From: Druceiella hillmani
Lineage: Eukaryota; Arthropoda; Insecta; Lepidoptera; Hepialidae
Length of the DNA stretch: 64,000 bases
Assembly (NCBI GenBank): GCA_039881145.1
Contig: JAYKKI010000003.1
Location: 6,810,501-6,874,500 of the forward strand
Direction: 5' to 3'
Under the pieces are notes generated by a model. It was not told where the DNA came from, made no database searches, and saw only the letters and a list, made by a program, of their open reading frames with translations. The position numbers and the translations under genes are program-made. Of the stretch, positions 10,745 to 23,803 are shown piece by piece; within the stretch, counting starts at the first letter, position 1, and every line of letters starts with the position of its first letter.

Positions 10745-10858
10745 TAAAAAGATGTGGGGTGCTCTCGACTTATGTTTTCGTTATAACTCTACCTTTACAA
10801 ATAATTAACAACAAAGGAATTTACGACAATTGATATCGAGCACCCCATGTCTTTTTAT
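10745..10858. repeat. Inverted repeat, about 24-bp arms with a 66-bp spacer
   Basis: taaaaagatgtggggtgctc on the left pairs with gagcaccccatgtcttttta on the right with few mismatches. The layout suggests a tiny non-autonomous DNA element or a large hairpin. Confidence 0.6.
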
Positions 10859-11815
10859 GAGTATATTAAAATTAATTTTTTTTTCTCAACAGAGACATAC
10901 TTTCGGTCTTGACCAAAATATTTATATATAAAGATTATTTTTATATTTTTTAGTTCATATTGAGAATATATATTTTATTTTTTAGTTAAATAAAGGCGTG
11001 TTTTTTAGTTTTTTTTAAAGTACATTTTTGTTTTTTAGTCTCAAAATAAAAACTGAAGTTATATGCAACACAAGAATCTTAGTATTTTCACCTAAAGCGT
11101 GTTTATTACCTAAAAATCTCCCTGTTAGCTTGGAGCAATGAAGTTTGTATATTTGGAGACCATCCAGTGACATATTTTCTGACGGAGAACCATATATAGT
11201 GTCAATCTAGTATATATAACCTGTAATAAATATTTAGGCATTTTTTAATGAGATCATAACTATGAATTATTATATTGTCATCGGTTCTGGTTATGTGTGA
11301 AAAATATTAGATAATTTGGACATCTGAAAGTGGGTGAAATTTTAACTGTGAGATTCCTTTAGATTCATTCATTTATGTGAAGTGAAATTAATAATTTTAA
11401 GCAGACTCAAAATGCGGATAACTTATATCGTTTCCTTCGTGCAACATGATTTCGTGAAGAAAGTTATAATTATATATATTTTATAGTTGCATAAAGTGCT
11501 CATTGGATTACACGCTGAAGGTGATCTTTAAATGTAGGAATAGGAAGTATTACAAACTAACTGTGCCTCGTGTGCCATCTACGTAGAATTATTTTAATTA
11601 TGCTGTTTATATACGTTCGTGGTCACTAAATGCCTCCACACAGTTCAATAAACGACTTCGATCGTCGGGATCGGGGTATATCTGCGGGAACGTTCAGGAT
11701 GGTCAGTCAATAATATAATTAAACCGGTCTCTCTCTACCTTGTACCGTTTAAGCAGTGTTTCCCGACTTCCGTTACATTTTTATCACTTTTCTGCCCTTA
11801 TAAATAGAAGTGACG
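10859..11815. other. No recognisable gene
   Basis: AT-rich with long T runs near 10870-11060. The word cacctaaagcgtgtttatta near 11086 is roughly inverted relative to aaaaaacacgctttagtagc near 10684, so it may frame a larger element together with the inner inverted repeat. Confidence 0.35.
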
Positions 11816-13010
11816 ATACGAGGGGTGGTTACAAAATATTTAGATTGATGCTTCTGCAGAAGAACTACGCATGCGCCAAAGTCATACGACGACCGATAGT
11901 TGTGTAGTGTGAAGTGTTCTCTTTCAACTGCCGCCCCTCCTATGTCTGTAGACAGACAAATTAGTTTTGTTTGGCCTTCGTTTGTATTAGATCTGTTTTT
12001 TGTTTTGCCGAAAAAATTGTAAGTGTTTTAATAGAGTAATGAAATGTCGTGGAATTTTACAAGAGAAACTTGGAAAAACCACTACTGGAACTTACATTTT
12101 AATAAAAGAAATACGGGATTGAATATTCACGTGAGCGGGGTTTTGAGTGATTCAAACGTTTCCAAGATGGCCGATAAGATGTTAAAAATAATGTACGCCC
12201 AGGCCTCCATTTCACATCAAAAACGGATAAAAATAACGAAAAAATCTGTAATATGATCCAAATTGATTGCCAGTTAACTATTTATACACTTGTTGAAACT
12301 GTGGGAATTTACAAAAAATGCATAAGGCAAATTTTACATAACAATTATAAATGTAAAAAGAGTGCGAAAATGATGCCCAACATTCACACAATCCAACAAA
12401 AAGAAGCTTGTGAAAATGTTTGTACTGACGCCTTGAATGGCCTTGAAAATCCCCAAACTTCTTGGAAAGAGTGGTAATATGTGATGAATCTTGGTTTTTC
12501 AATTTATGATTCAGAAGCTAAACGAAAATCCACGCGTTGGAAGAACTCAACTCCACCGGGAGCTAAAAAGCTCGAATGAGCAAATCAAAATTCAAAACAA
12601 TGATGATTGTTGTTTTCGATATGGGATTGTGCACTTTTACTGGGTTCCTAAAGGTCAAATTTTTACCTTGAGGTTATTGTTCAAAAATTGTGAAAAAATA
12701 CCTGTATTGTGGAAGAAGAAATCATGGTTCTTCATCACGGAAATGCACCGGCTCACAATCCTGCGTCTGGCAAGAACTTTATAGTCAAGTTTAATATCCC
12801 CCACCTTCCGCCTTATTCGCCTGAACTGACACCATGTGAACCAAGGTCAATTAAAGGAACAAGATTCGTTGAGCCAGTGAAGAAAAAGCGGCACGCGTCA
12901 TAAAGAAGCTCACAGAAGAAGATTTTAAACACTCTTTCAAAAAGTGGAAACTTCGCATGGCGCGTTCTAGGGATAGAGGATATTTATGTACATTAAACAT
13001 ATATCATGTA
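11816..13010 (+). mobile_element. Mariner DNA transposon, decayed, right end not found
   Basis: A mariner-type terminus (tacgaggggtggttacaaaa) starts at about 11817, roughly 230 bases before the transposase start. This spacing and terminal word fit mariner elements. The transposase remains run in order from 12044 to about 12990. I could not find the inverted partner of the left terminus downstream, so the right end is lost or too diverged, and 13010 is only an approximate limit. TA, the mariner target, is present at the left edge. Confidence 0.8.
12044..12990 (+). pseudogene. Mariner transposase pseudogene (DD34D catalytic site damaged)
   Basis: The reading frame is scattered over several phases by frameshifts and stops. 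In order I can see the N-terminal helix-turn-helix region (12140-12350, ending near RQILHNN), the linker with QQKEACENVC (near 12410), the first catalytic Asp in ICDESWFFN (12475-12505, intact), DSEAKRKSTRWKNSTPPGAKK (12508-12570), GIVHFYWVPKGQ (12625-12655), then HHGNAPAH (12732-12755), and HLPPYSPELTPCE (12800-12842). Mariners usually have HDNAPAH and PCD at the last two catalytic positions. Here the second Asp is Gly and the third is Glu. The C-terminal word EDFKHSFKKWKLRMARSRDRG is typical of mariners. It cannot be functional. Confidence 0.85.
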
Positions 13011-13139
13011 AATAAATACACCCCTGTGTACATTATGCATCCCTATATTATGTAAATTAACAAATAATTATTATATTGAAGAGCTTAGTAACTAAATTTG
13101 TATAAATTTAAAATAAAATGTTTTGCAGCACTGTTATTT

Positions 13140-13290
13140 GATAGCACACAACATATATAGCCTATAATATTCCTCAAAGTATGGGTTAACACAAAAAGAA
13201 ATTGAAATTGGACTTGTAGTTCCAGGGATTAGCGCGAATAAAAAATAAACAAACAAACATTTCCGCTTTATATACTAGTATAGATTAATT
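13140..13290 (+). repeat. Tail of an insect interspersed repeat (ggattagcgcg ... caaacaaaca ... tagtatagatt)
   Basis: The series atatagcctataatattcctc, then tagttccagggattagcgcg, then aaacaaacaaacatttccgc, and finally tactagtatagatt matches, as I remember it, the 3' part of a repeat common in Lepidoptera. It is non-coding and sits about 130 bases downstream of the mariner remnant. Confidence 0.55.
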
Positions 13291-13627
13291 TCATGATTTA
13301 CAGTAGAGATTAACGATTTTTTTTTGGTTTTCCTTAATGCAATATTTCTTAAAATTTGCATAATTGATCGTAGATTACCAAAATAATTTTAAAATAAAAC
13401 TATATCTATTATCATTTTTATGGTGATATTTCGGTAACTAAATTAAGGATAGCGAAATAACATGTACCGGAGACTTCGAATTTGTTAGATTTCAACCTGC
13501 AAATTCCCTCAAGTTTCAACTTGTTTCGAAAACTTCCTTGACTTGAACTCGCGAGTGTTTTCTTCGTGGCCCAATTAATTGTTATAATGTTAAAAGCAGA
13601 TTTTCCGATTTTTAAATAATAAGTTCA

Positions 13628-15060
13628 AGACGTAGTGAAGCTACTTGTGCTATATTGCGACTATACAAAGAACTTGACGATCGGCAGCTACCAACTGTAA
13701 GGTACGTCATTAAATTTATTTCATTTATCAAGAACGACCTGAAATTCAAGTATAATAGACGAGTTTCTGAAGAGATCAACAATATTTGGACCAAAGCTTA
13801 GATTACAATCGTAATTAAGGAACGAACTATTCAGTTATTGAAACGTATTTCGAAAAGTGCCTCAATTTGAAGACACCCCAAAAGCAAACGAAATGATAAT
13901 TTTGAAAAAAAACTGAAGTATTTTTTATAGTCATCTGAGAAGCTTTTCGACTTTGCTGCTTCTAAATGCATTTCATTTTGAATCTTGTTCATGTTTACAA
14001 CCTAAGAAAGTTCTCATCATTGAGAGAAGTTTATTGTTGGATCAAAGAAAAGGCAGGAAAATGGTTATAAACGGTGTTGGCAATGAATGAAACGACAGCA
14101 GAAACAAATTGAAAGTACTCAATAAGGGCAGTAAAAAAGGAGTCCTCGACAGAGACATCATCGACTTCAAAGGCGAATTGGAATATATTGCCGTTGCCAA
14201 CAGTTGCTAAGGTCTGTAATAGATACGGTTTATCGATGCGATCTTTTATTGATGTTGATTTTGCGGTTTTAGCTGACGTCATTTTGGTTTCTACTGTAGA
14301 TTTAGCTCTGGTTATTGATAAAAACAAGATCCACAGAGCTGTATCTGAAGCTTGGAGAGAAGCTTCAGAAGATATTGGAACTATTGTTATAAAAAGCATT
14401 TAATTTGATCGTTGAAAATACGAGACTCTGATAAATGCCAAATAGGGGATATTACCACAAGAAGTTGTAAAAGAGCACATATTCATTTTAGCAGAACCTG
14501 GATCAATTTATTTGGGACTCACTGCGCCAAGTCGTGGCATTGCAAAGGGAATTCTTACTTTTTTAGATGGTCAAGTTGAGTTGGATGTGAAGGAATCTCA
14601 ACTAACATCGGTTGGAAGGGTGGCGTGATTTATATTTAGAGTTTTTGTTTGTATGTGTATATGTTTTATGCCAATGAGTTACCTTTTCGTCTTTTATCCT
14701 TGACTTTAGATGGTTGTCCTTCGGGTCCTAGAAAATTTGTATAGTGACTAGTAATTTGCCTGACTTGCCGAAAAATGTGGCCGATGAACTAAGTATGTAC
14801 CAAAAATATCTTTATGAGATAAGTCAAGTTGTATCAACTGGTTTCTGTACTCCTGAGCTAGCAAACCTGGAGAAAAAGCGCACTCAACATGGCTTAGTTC
14901 TGCTAATCATGTACTCAGACTTTACGTAAGTACTTTTAATCCATCAAAAAATTTACAATTGCTTATCAACTGCATGGTTAAAGTATGCGCTCTGATTTGA
15001 TTTCCTAATCAAGCAAAAGACGTCTTTTAAGGACGGAATCAAACATATTTTTCAACCGCA
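13628..15060 (+). pseudogene. Decayed copy of a multi-copy, transposase-like protein family of unknown function
   Basis: Fragments of one protein appear in order on the plus strand. 13628-13801: CAILRLYKELDDRQLPTVRY and VSEEINNIWTKA. 13986-14090: CSCLQPKKVLIIERSLLLDQ. 14140-14628: SKANWNILPLPTVAKVCNRY, VIDKNKIHRAVSEAW, KEHIFILAEPGSIYLGLTAP (with stops near 14401, 14413 and 14443). About 14672-14740: ANELPFRLLSLTLDGCPSGP. 14744-15000: LPDLPKNVADELS, KYLYEISQVVSTGFC, AHSTWLSSANHVLRLYVSTF and NPSKNLQLLINC. I remember similar proteins in many copies in aphid, cnidarian and other invertebrate genomes, always uncharacterised, with an ANELP-RHL core and a final NPS-NL segment. At least six lesions and a gap before 14744 make this copy dead. 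The amino-acid patterns are clear; the mobile nature of the family is my inference. Confidence 0.6.
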
Positions 15061-15440
15061 TAATCAGTTGAAAAACATGTTACTCTGTACAAAAGAAAAA
15101 TAGATACTAATAAGAAAACAGTTTGAGACGGTACAAATTATTTTTAAATTTTAATTTAATAATGATAAATCGAAGAAATTTTTTCAAAGTCTCTTTTCGC
15201 ATATCTCAAATTTGTATAGTGCTTTATGAAAAACGGGTTATCTTATATATCTGTGTTTCGATTGATTACTACAATTTTCGTCCGTGATCTAATCACGAAA
15301 TAGGATGAAAATTTCGATCTAGTATATAAAACAAATTAGTAAAGTGTGGGTAAACTTACGCATCTTGGTTTTCGTAAATTACCGTTTCAATAGAATAAAT
15401 TACATTATTAAATTACAAGTATAAATATTCGGTTAGCTCA

Positions 15441-15573
15441 ATTAGGTTAGGTAGAAATAACACCTAAAGACAAATAAAGAAATTCTTTACAAAAAAATAC
15501 TGTAGAGAATTTCTTTTTTCATCTCTAGAGAATAAAATAAATTCTCTACAATGTTATTTCTAGTTAACCTAAT
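15441..15573. repeat. MITE-like element with about 24-bp terminal inverted repeats
   Basis: attaggttaggtagaaataaca-like sequence at 15441 is inverted at the right end (gttatttctagttaacctaat, ending 15573) with about three mismatches. Inner words (gtagagaatttctt and aaattctctac) are inverted too, so the 133 bp can fold almost end to end. It has no coding capacity. Confidence 0.6.
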
Positions 15574-18500
15574 AAATTTTATTGTTATTTTAATACTAAC
15601 TTTGATCCGTCACTACTGCCGCAAAGAAAAAAGGAAAGATGGTAGTGTATTTTGAAAATTATGTCCTTGTGAATATATTGAATCTTATCGTTGGAATAAT
15701 TAAGTAGTTTGAAACGCAAAGAAATGAAGAAATGGAAAACAAAGTGATTTTGTATCTTGCGTAGGTCGATATGTTACCATGATATTATTACCATAGAGGT
15801 AAGACAGTCTTGCCTGGAAATGACGGGCTTACTGGAAAAGCCATCGATAACATTTATATGGATAGCACAATGGCATCTCAGAGGGGAGGTGCAGTCGGTG
15901 GGGAGCGGAAAAGTTTAAATTCCGAATACTTCAAAGTAGTAAGAAAATTTATTATTATCACTTTCGATTTAAATCTTCACATTGTCAATTTTAAAAGTTT
16001 AACACTAGTTTTGTAATTACTACAGTTTTTTGGATTTGGGTGACTCATTCTGTAGAAGATTACAAATTACATCAGTGACCAATTTGAACATCATATTTTG
16101 TTTGTCTTGTGATTAAATTACTCGCTCTTGAAAAAAGTTAGAAGATGAAATATTACAATTTTCGTATTGCATTCTCAACGGATTTGACCAGAATAATATA
16201 ATTTTAGCCAACTGTGTATATGGACCAGATAATATTTCATATCGATATGGACTTATATCATAATTGTATTCCAGAAATGGTGTGTCCTGGAATGCCACTA
16301 TGATATCTGGTTCATCTTAATGTGAAACTAGCTTAATGATATTATAATACTGCTTATGATTTGCGTCATTACATAGCGCTGGGCAGGGTTAATTCAGGCT
16401 ATTGAAATCACAAGCTAATGTTCTTTGCTAATGAAGTCGCAAATTATAATGGTTCGTAAAAAATATCCCTTATATGATAAGATATTTTTCAAGAAGTTCT
16501 TTATTTATTATAAGGGAAGAAGCTAGATTCAGGGAGGTATATATATTTTACAAATTTACCAAGTATACACTACGAATCACCATTTCTTCCTTAGTGCGAA
16601 ATATGTAATGATTGAATACATAACAACTAATTACATAGTTTAACACTCAGTTAAATAGTTTCACTCTATGTAAAACATAATCAACAGTCCTATGGTACAA
16701 TAAAAATAACATCTATAAGAGTAAATTTGGAATTTCTTCCACAGAGGAAGTGCTGATCTCCGCCGTGAAATATTGAAATAGGGATTCGCCGCATACGTCG
16801 ATAAGTCTACGATCGAACTTCCCACCTACACTCATGCTATTGTACATTCAGCACGGCGAGTTCGATATATAATAATTCGTTTAGCCCACTCAGGCGGTCC
16901 CATTCTTCCTAATATCGTTCATTTCCTTTTACTGGATATATTGGTCCCTGAGCAAGGGTTCTGGATATACGAGGTTGTATCGTATGTCTGTATGGCGAGG
17001 CCTTTTAACGTTTACGGGGGATGCCTTCGAATATTGGCAAAATGGTTGGGAGTTTTATATTGCAAGTTATAGCATTTTTTTGCAAAATAGCGAAAATAAA
17101 TTCTGATACGAAAACACATTCGACTTGTGGATGTAAACGTGGTTCAGGTCTTTTGTACGAATCCTCCATTTTAATTTGAAGTCAATATTCGTTTGCTTTC
17201 AAATGTTTACATTTTGACTGATCATTTTTTACTTTTAATATAACTTTATAGATTTCACGAATTACAGAAGCCATATTTTGTTGGTTAGTTTGTAACTATT
17301 TTATGCCTAATGACGTAACAAAAGATAAATTTAAGAAAATCGTTCTTCGAAATAATGTATGATGTGAAAAAATATACTGTATATAAATCAGCATAGGTAT
17401 GATCTTGATAATTATAATGAATGTCGGTTACATGAGTATCATACAGTATTTTGAATCTTCAGAATCATGTTACCGTAATGTAAAGTGGTAAAATAATCTT
17501 TTTAGAGGCTAGAATTTACAATGTAGCCTTATAATTATATTACAAAAAAATTTTAATATACTGATTATATCATGCAGTACTAAAGGGTTACGGTTAGTTT
17601 TTTTTTTATATCAAGGCCAATCTAAGCTAGAAACATAATCGATAATATGTAATTTCCTTGTGGAAAAATGAAACGTAAAAAGTCCAAAATATAATTTATT
17701 CTTCTTCATAATTTTTTGGCTATCAATATCTGAATATAATTGAAATATGTCCCGACTGAGAGATGTGTTTTATAAAAATAAAGGCTGAGACAATGAAATC
17801 AAATGGAATCAACGCGGACAAGAAATTAATTTTTCAAGTTTCCCTCTTATCCCTCTTTGGTGAAAGATAGTGTGAAAATAAAGACAAAAATCAATTAAGG
17901 TAGTAATCGTATGATAGTACGTATTATAAAGTGTTTTATTGAAAATAATTATTTCTAAACTGATAATATAATATAATTTCAAGAGTCTCGAAAAAAATTT
18001 AGGTCTTTTCATTTCGTCTTTTTTAAATAAAATGAAGTATGTTGAAATATCTTACTTTTTCTGTAACGCTAATTATTCTAATTATTACTTTTTCTGTAAC
18101 GTATAATTTTTGAGAGCGATTTTTACCAAGATTGAACGTAAATCATTTTTAAATTTTAAAATAATTTAGATATTTATTTATTGAATATTATTTAAAAAAT
18201 TTAACGAATTTCGTCGACAACCTGTTTTACACGACAATTTCCTTTAAATATTTATTTTTATATTTCATGATAAGGTAAGATGTAAACAATAACATATTTA
18301 ATTGAAAACGTTTCTAGAATGCAAACGTTTCATCATTTTTCGATGGAGACATATTCAATCGAATGGTAGTTTACTACGATAAGTTGTTTCGCTCTGTATA
18401 AATGATTTCGCAATTTTTAAGTTCAATACGTCTTAAATACTTCAAAGGTAAAGACCTAATATGAACGAATTCGAAGTAGGAAAGTATCGCTTCATCTGCA

Positions 18501-18659
18501 TAACAAATAAATATTAATTTTGTTTTTTTGTATAACAAAGCATTTGCGTTTACATATTAATAAGTTCAATATCATCACTATTTTTCTACTATATGTGTAT
18601 TAAAAAGAGTATATTTGAAAAAGATATAAATGAAAATCTTGAAATATTTAATGTAATAA
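15574..18659. other. No recognisable gene
   Basis: AT-rich with two GC-richer patches (15800-15910 and 16740-17040). The 68-codon frame at 15810-16016 and the minus frames at 16113 and 17809 show no family motifs. Confidence 0.35.
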
Positions 18660-18700
18660 AACTTTCCCGCGCGAAAAGCGGGCAAAATTGCTAGTCGAAA
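18660..18700 (-). repeat. Terminal fragment of an insect repeat (minus strand)
   Basis: On the minus strand it reads actagcaattttgcccgctt followed by ttcgcgcggg, the kind of start (ACTAGC, CCCGC, TTCGCGCGGG) seen in widespread insect repeats such as the one at 28005. Only about 40 bp are convincing. Confidence 0.4.
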
Positions 18701-20904
18701 ATATATTTATAGAATACGCATGTCATTCGTAATACAATACGTCATGAAGATAATATCGCCGAGATACTTGATAGTACTGTCATTCGAAGTTGGGTCGCGT
18801 CGAGTAAATGATTTTACTATTTCCAACTTCATTACATCTAGATAACGTTTTGATAAATTGAGGGTGAAGCAGAAAGGGTGTTACTACTAAAGACGTATTG
18901 TCTTTCTTAAGAAAAGCAAATGATAAAGGAACACTGAAATTTGTTGAGTAATTATGGATAATCTTTTTACATTATAACGTTAGCAAGTGAAGTGCCTTGA
19001 CATCTTTTCAAAAGCAAAATTGTATTTAAATTTCAATTTTCTTACGATAAGATAAAAGTTGGTATAAATAATTTTATTAATGACAGAGTATTTCTGTACA
19101 CTTTTGATTTTGAAAATGTTGACTGCTTGACTTTGACCTTTTGTCTAATTGTGTCATCAAATCATTTTCTATCCCAATGGGTTAAAAGAATGGCGAAGAA
19201 ACGTAATGAGGTACACTTTTATAGTTTTATAGAACTTGGTACGTTCTCTATTTCTCTCTCAATTATATAGAAAACATGTAAATTATAATTATTCTAGGTT
19301 TCATTTTTGTAGTTGATGTATAGACAGATGGATGTTTTTTTTTCTTTTCGTAAAACAGAAATAAAACAAGACATTTTTATCTCGCGTTAGATTCGTATTT
19401 TCAATTTATAAAATTTTGCAGCTAGGAAGCCAAAATTAAGCCAAAATGAAGAATACTAAAAAATTAGATGCATTGAAGTAGCAAAATGCAAATATATCAT
19501 TAAGCGTATTAACAAAAATTTAAATGAAGCTAAAAACAAACAACAAATTAAGATCACAGATTTTATAAAGAGAAGGAAAAATAATGTTATTTATAGAACC
19601 TGCGCGAAGGAAAAGTAATAAACTGATAGAGTATATGCTATAATCGAATTATATTGATTATATAATGCAGTTTATGTCAGTAAATGGTTTTCCCTAATAT
19701 TTACTTAAGGGGAAGAAAGCAAGGAAAAAGGTCTGTGTAATGAAATGAAAAAAGATGTTAAATTTATATCAATTAACATTTAATAGTTTCTACAATGCAC
19801 AACTTGAAATTGATGCAATATCTCACTTTTACTTAATTAATTTCAAATTCGCTATTTTGCCTTACTTTATTTTAAAATCACTTCTTAAAACGAGATATAA
19901 TTTTTTAAATCAAGAATTGTTTTCAGAATGCAAACAATACAATTTGCAATTGTGATGATAGCTCTGAACAAGTATACCTTTTCTTTATTAAAATTTTGAT
20001 ATATACATTATAAAAATACAATGGTTTTATCCATGTGCTTATAAATGGTTAAGAACCCATTTCCCCCATGATGACTTTCTATTGGTGTTAGGCAATAATT
20101 AAAATTTTTCAATAAATAAATTCTATAATTTGAGTTTATTATACGTTATTTATTTAAACATTTTTATTGTGTCTAAATTATCAGTAAATTTTTATATTAT
20201 TTTATATTTACTCCCATTTCTTAAATGAAGCATTCGCTAAAAAAAATTTTGGGACTTTTCTAAAAGATCATCGAAATTTCCAAAGGATTTCTTTATATGA
20301 CGTATATAAGGTACGCTCCGTTAATAATAATTAGCGCCAAGCCTTCATCTACATTATATTAATAAAATGGATTGAAGAAGATGAAGAAGGGATGAGAAGT
20401 GAATTACATACAACAGTCAAACACAAAAAACAAAGATAGGAATTCAATGCCAAAACCTAGTCTGAATAACAGAAAGATAATGTCAAGCTACTGTTGTAAT
20501 TTTTTATACATTAAGGGTTGGTCCAGGCAAAACATTTGGTGAATTCGTACGTAAACGTAATGTACAAAAAGGTAAAAAACGAGTTTATTTTGTCCATAAT
20601 AGAGCTAGACAAATAGTTGCAAAATATTCTCATAAAAATTACAGGATTCTCCTAATATACGTATCTTATTCATCAGACATTGCATCAACTGACATTTACA
20701 TGTTCAGAGTTCAATGCGGTCACGTACAAAATAAAAAAAAATCAACGGTATGCAAGGTCTTAAAAAGACCTCATATTTTTTTTAAATATAAGTCATCAGA
20801 TGTCTTTTAACCTTTACTGAATGGCGATAAATCTTAGTTAAAAATGCTTACATGGTTTGATTGTGTTTTTATGTGAAGTTTAATCGTGTTAACGAAATGT
20901 CGTA
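18701..20904. other. No recognisable gene
   Basis: AT-rich intergenic-type DNA. The 66-codon frame at 19755-19955 has no signature. Confidence 0.35.
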
Positions 20905-20957
20905 TATATTTTTATCGTCGAGGTAGGTAATAATCCTACCTCGACGATAAAAATATA
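20905..20957. repeat. Perfect 23-bp inverted repeat, 7-nt loop
   Basis: Left arm 20905-20927 (tatatttttatcgtcgagg onwards) and right arm 20935-20957 are exact reverse complements around taataat. Just downstream the word agtaatcccta/t is present twice. Confidence 0.95.
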
Positions 20958-23803
20958 GTAATCCCTATATAATAATAGTAATCCCTCGATTACTTAAGTA
21001 TAAAAATTAAAATTTTCAGCGGGATTTCTATTCTGCACCTAATTTATCTGATAAAATTGGATAAATTTAAATGCTTACGGAGATATCGATAATTCAGTGC
21101 CAATTGTGTTTTTTTCTATTATATTTTTTACAGCTCTAAGCTGGAATATAGAAAATATAACCCACTTAAAAATTAAATTATTTCTATTTTTCCGGCAATG
21201 ATTGCCATTTTGAAACGTGGAAATATTTGGATCCAAAAATGCAAGTGCATATGTTTATTCTGTTTTTACTGAATTTTCATGTGTTAATTGTTACTTACTC
21301 ATAGATACTTACTATTTGTGAAACAATATGAGACATTGAAATGTGTACCAAAATTGAAATATTATTTATTACTAATCCAAAAAAAAACTTCTGACCTCAT
21401 AAGTCCATGTAATAAATGACAGACAGTATTTCTTTCTCCCAATTCCTTATACGCATAACTTTTCGTAAAGTTTAAAATTTCGTTATTTTGGCAAAAAATG
21501 GAAGAAAGTTCTACTTTTTCTAATAGAATAACAAAGCGAAGAGCATTGCATGATAAAACATTCAAAATTAGGTTGAGAAATAAGAAGTAAAATCCAGGAA
21601 AAAATTATATCTTCTTAATAAATGATTTAAACAGAAGCGATTACAGATCTTTGGTGATAATAAAATTTTTAATCAAGAGAATGTTGATATAGTTATTATA
21701 ATTAATATTTAGGCCATATCGTTACTTAAATAAACGCAGAAATATAGTTATTGTTATTATTTATTCACGCTATTTCACCACAGTAAGTTGAACGTATATT
21801 GATTAATATTATTCCTTGATTTTAACCCTTTAATATAAATTAAAAGAAATTCGAAATTTTGACTAGCTGCTTTTTATGGTTCTTAATAATTTATATTTGG
21901 TATATTTATATATTTTCTTTATATATTCTTTATTTATATATTTTATTTTTCTTAAATATTAAATGTATACCCAGAGGATACGGTATAATTTCTTTAAGGT
22001 AAAGATACGTATTTAATAACAAACTAAATTAAATAAACCGGTACGTAAATGAAATATAATTTTATTTATTTTTCTTAACTAAACCTAATTCATTTAAATG
22101 TCCTTGTAAAAAATATTATAAAATACCTATAAAGGCAAAAATCTTAAACAATTAAATAGAAATATTATATTTAGTATGTTTATGAATGAGATGTTTGCTA
22201 TGTAAAGTGATGAGTCGCCAGGAAACCTATTTAGTATATCGACTGTTTTTGATGCGTTTAAAAATTTTCAAAAAAATTATTTTTATCTTTTTTCTAATAC
22301 CAAAAACTAGAAGACCTAAATTAGGTTATTACCAAATTATCTGTTTTCGTTTAGCAAATACTTTGTAATATCGCGCGTTAAAAAAATACGATATAAAAGG
22401 TTTCCTGATATTGAATTGTACATTGGTTAAAAAGATATATAAAAACAATTGATTATTAAAAATAATATTTTCCGTTACAACTTAGTCATTCAATATTTTG
22501 AATAATTAATACATCTACTTAAGAACGGATTAGCTGTACTCTTCTTGGAAATAAAATATATTAGTACTGAAAAATAATTTGTTTTTACAATATAACGTAG
22601 AATATGCATTGTTTTTATACGAGCCCGATAAATGGCAAACTGTTCTTTCTTCACTGAGGTCATACAGGATCAAATAGGTGATAACCTATTAAATATATCC
22701 GGATGGGCATGTTCTCTTTTTTCTACCGATCTGTGAACAAGTTTTTGTTATACATTTGAATAGATGTTTTATTAACACGATAAAATTCCGGATAAAAAAA
22801 CCTGTTACGCCATCCAAAGAAATGTGCATATGTTGTCCAACTCATTATTTTAGATTTATTTTATCAAATTTGAAAAAAATATAGCTTAATATTCTGGAAA
22901 TATAAGTTGATTTATATTATAAAAAAAATTAAAACAAAATAATGGTTAACCGTTTCACAATTTATCAATTGACCGATCTATTGATAAATGTATGAAATAG
23001 AAAAAAGTTTGAGTAACTTGGCTCCGTCATCAGCGCAAGGTGCAATTGCAACCTAATGTACTTCCGCGTACAGGAATGGTTAAACCAATGATGACCTAAC
23101 TAATAAGTCAACATTATCAACATTCACCTTTCCTATATTTTTATGACTCTGAATTCTTGATCATCAAAGCTGTGAACAGGAAAAAAATTGATGCCTTTGA
23201 AATGTAGTGTCGATGTCGAATATTACGAATTCCTTGGATAGGATACCACTTGCACCTCGAACGCAAACCCAGATTATCAACCCCAGGCAAACTCTAATCG
23301 GGTATCCGCCAGATAAAACTATAATTGTAGGATATTCTTAATGTTAAAGAGAATAACTTATGTCGTTTTCAAATGTTGAATTTTATGTAGAAATATAAAG
23401 AGTGTGATTTTCATCTTCATGGATAATGCTGGACAATGTTCAAATTCGTATAATTATTTCAATTCATTTTACTAGTATTGTTCATACCTAATAAACAGCA
23501 GAGTTTTGAAATTATAAGAAACGCCAACTTAAAAGAAAAACATAACCGGATACGTATATATTTTTTATAAAAAAAAGTACAAGAAAAACAAATGTATAAC
23601 AACTTAATAAATTAGTAAAGTTAATAAATTATTTAAAAACTTTAACATTTATAAAACGAAGAAGATTTAAATTATTTAGTAACAATTTCAAATCACATTT
23701 CATAATTCGAAAATACCTTTTTCGTTTCTTTATTAATTTGCTCTTCTATATTATATGCTATTAAAATTAAGACAAAGTGAGACATACATAAAAGTTTGTA
23801 ATC
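20958..23803. other. No recognisable gene
   Basis: AT-rich. The 67-codon minus frame at 21362-21565 and the plus frame at 22186-22368 were examined; neither shows a domain motif. Confidence 0.35.

Noticed and set aside
14031..14399. 122-codon minus-strand frame
   Set aside because: It is the antisense of the plus-strand protein relic at 13628-15060, which shows ordered family motifs.
15810..16016. 68-codon plus-strand frame with a non-repetitive N-terminal half (GNDGLTGKAIDNIYMDS)
   Set aside because: No recognised domain, and the second half is typical AT-rich read-through. An exon fragment cannot be excluded.
21362..21565. 67-codon minus-strand frame (YKELGERNTVCHLLHGLM)
   Set aside because: No family recognised, and it has no flanking splice or repeat context.
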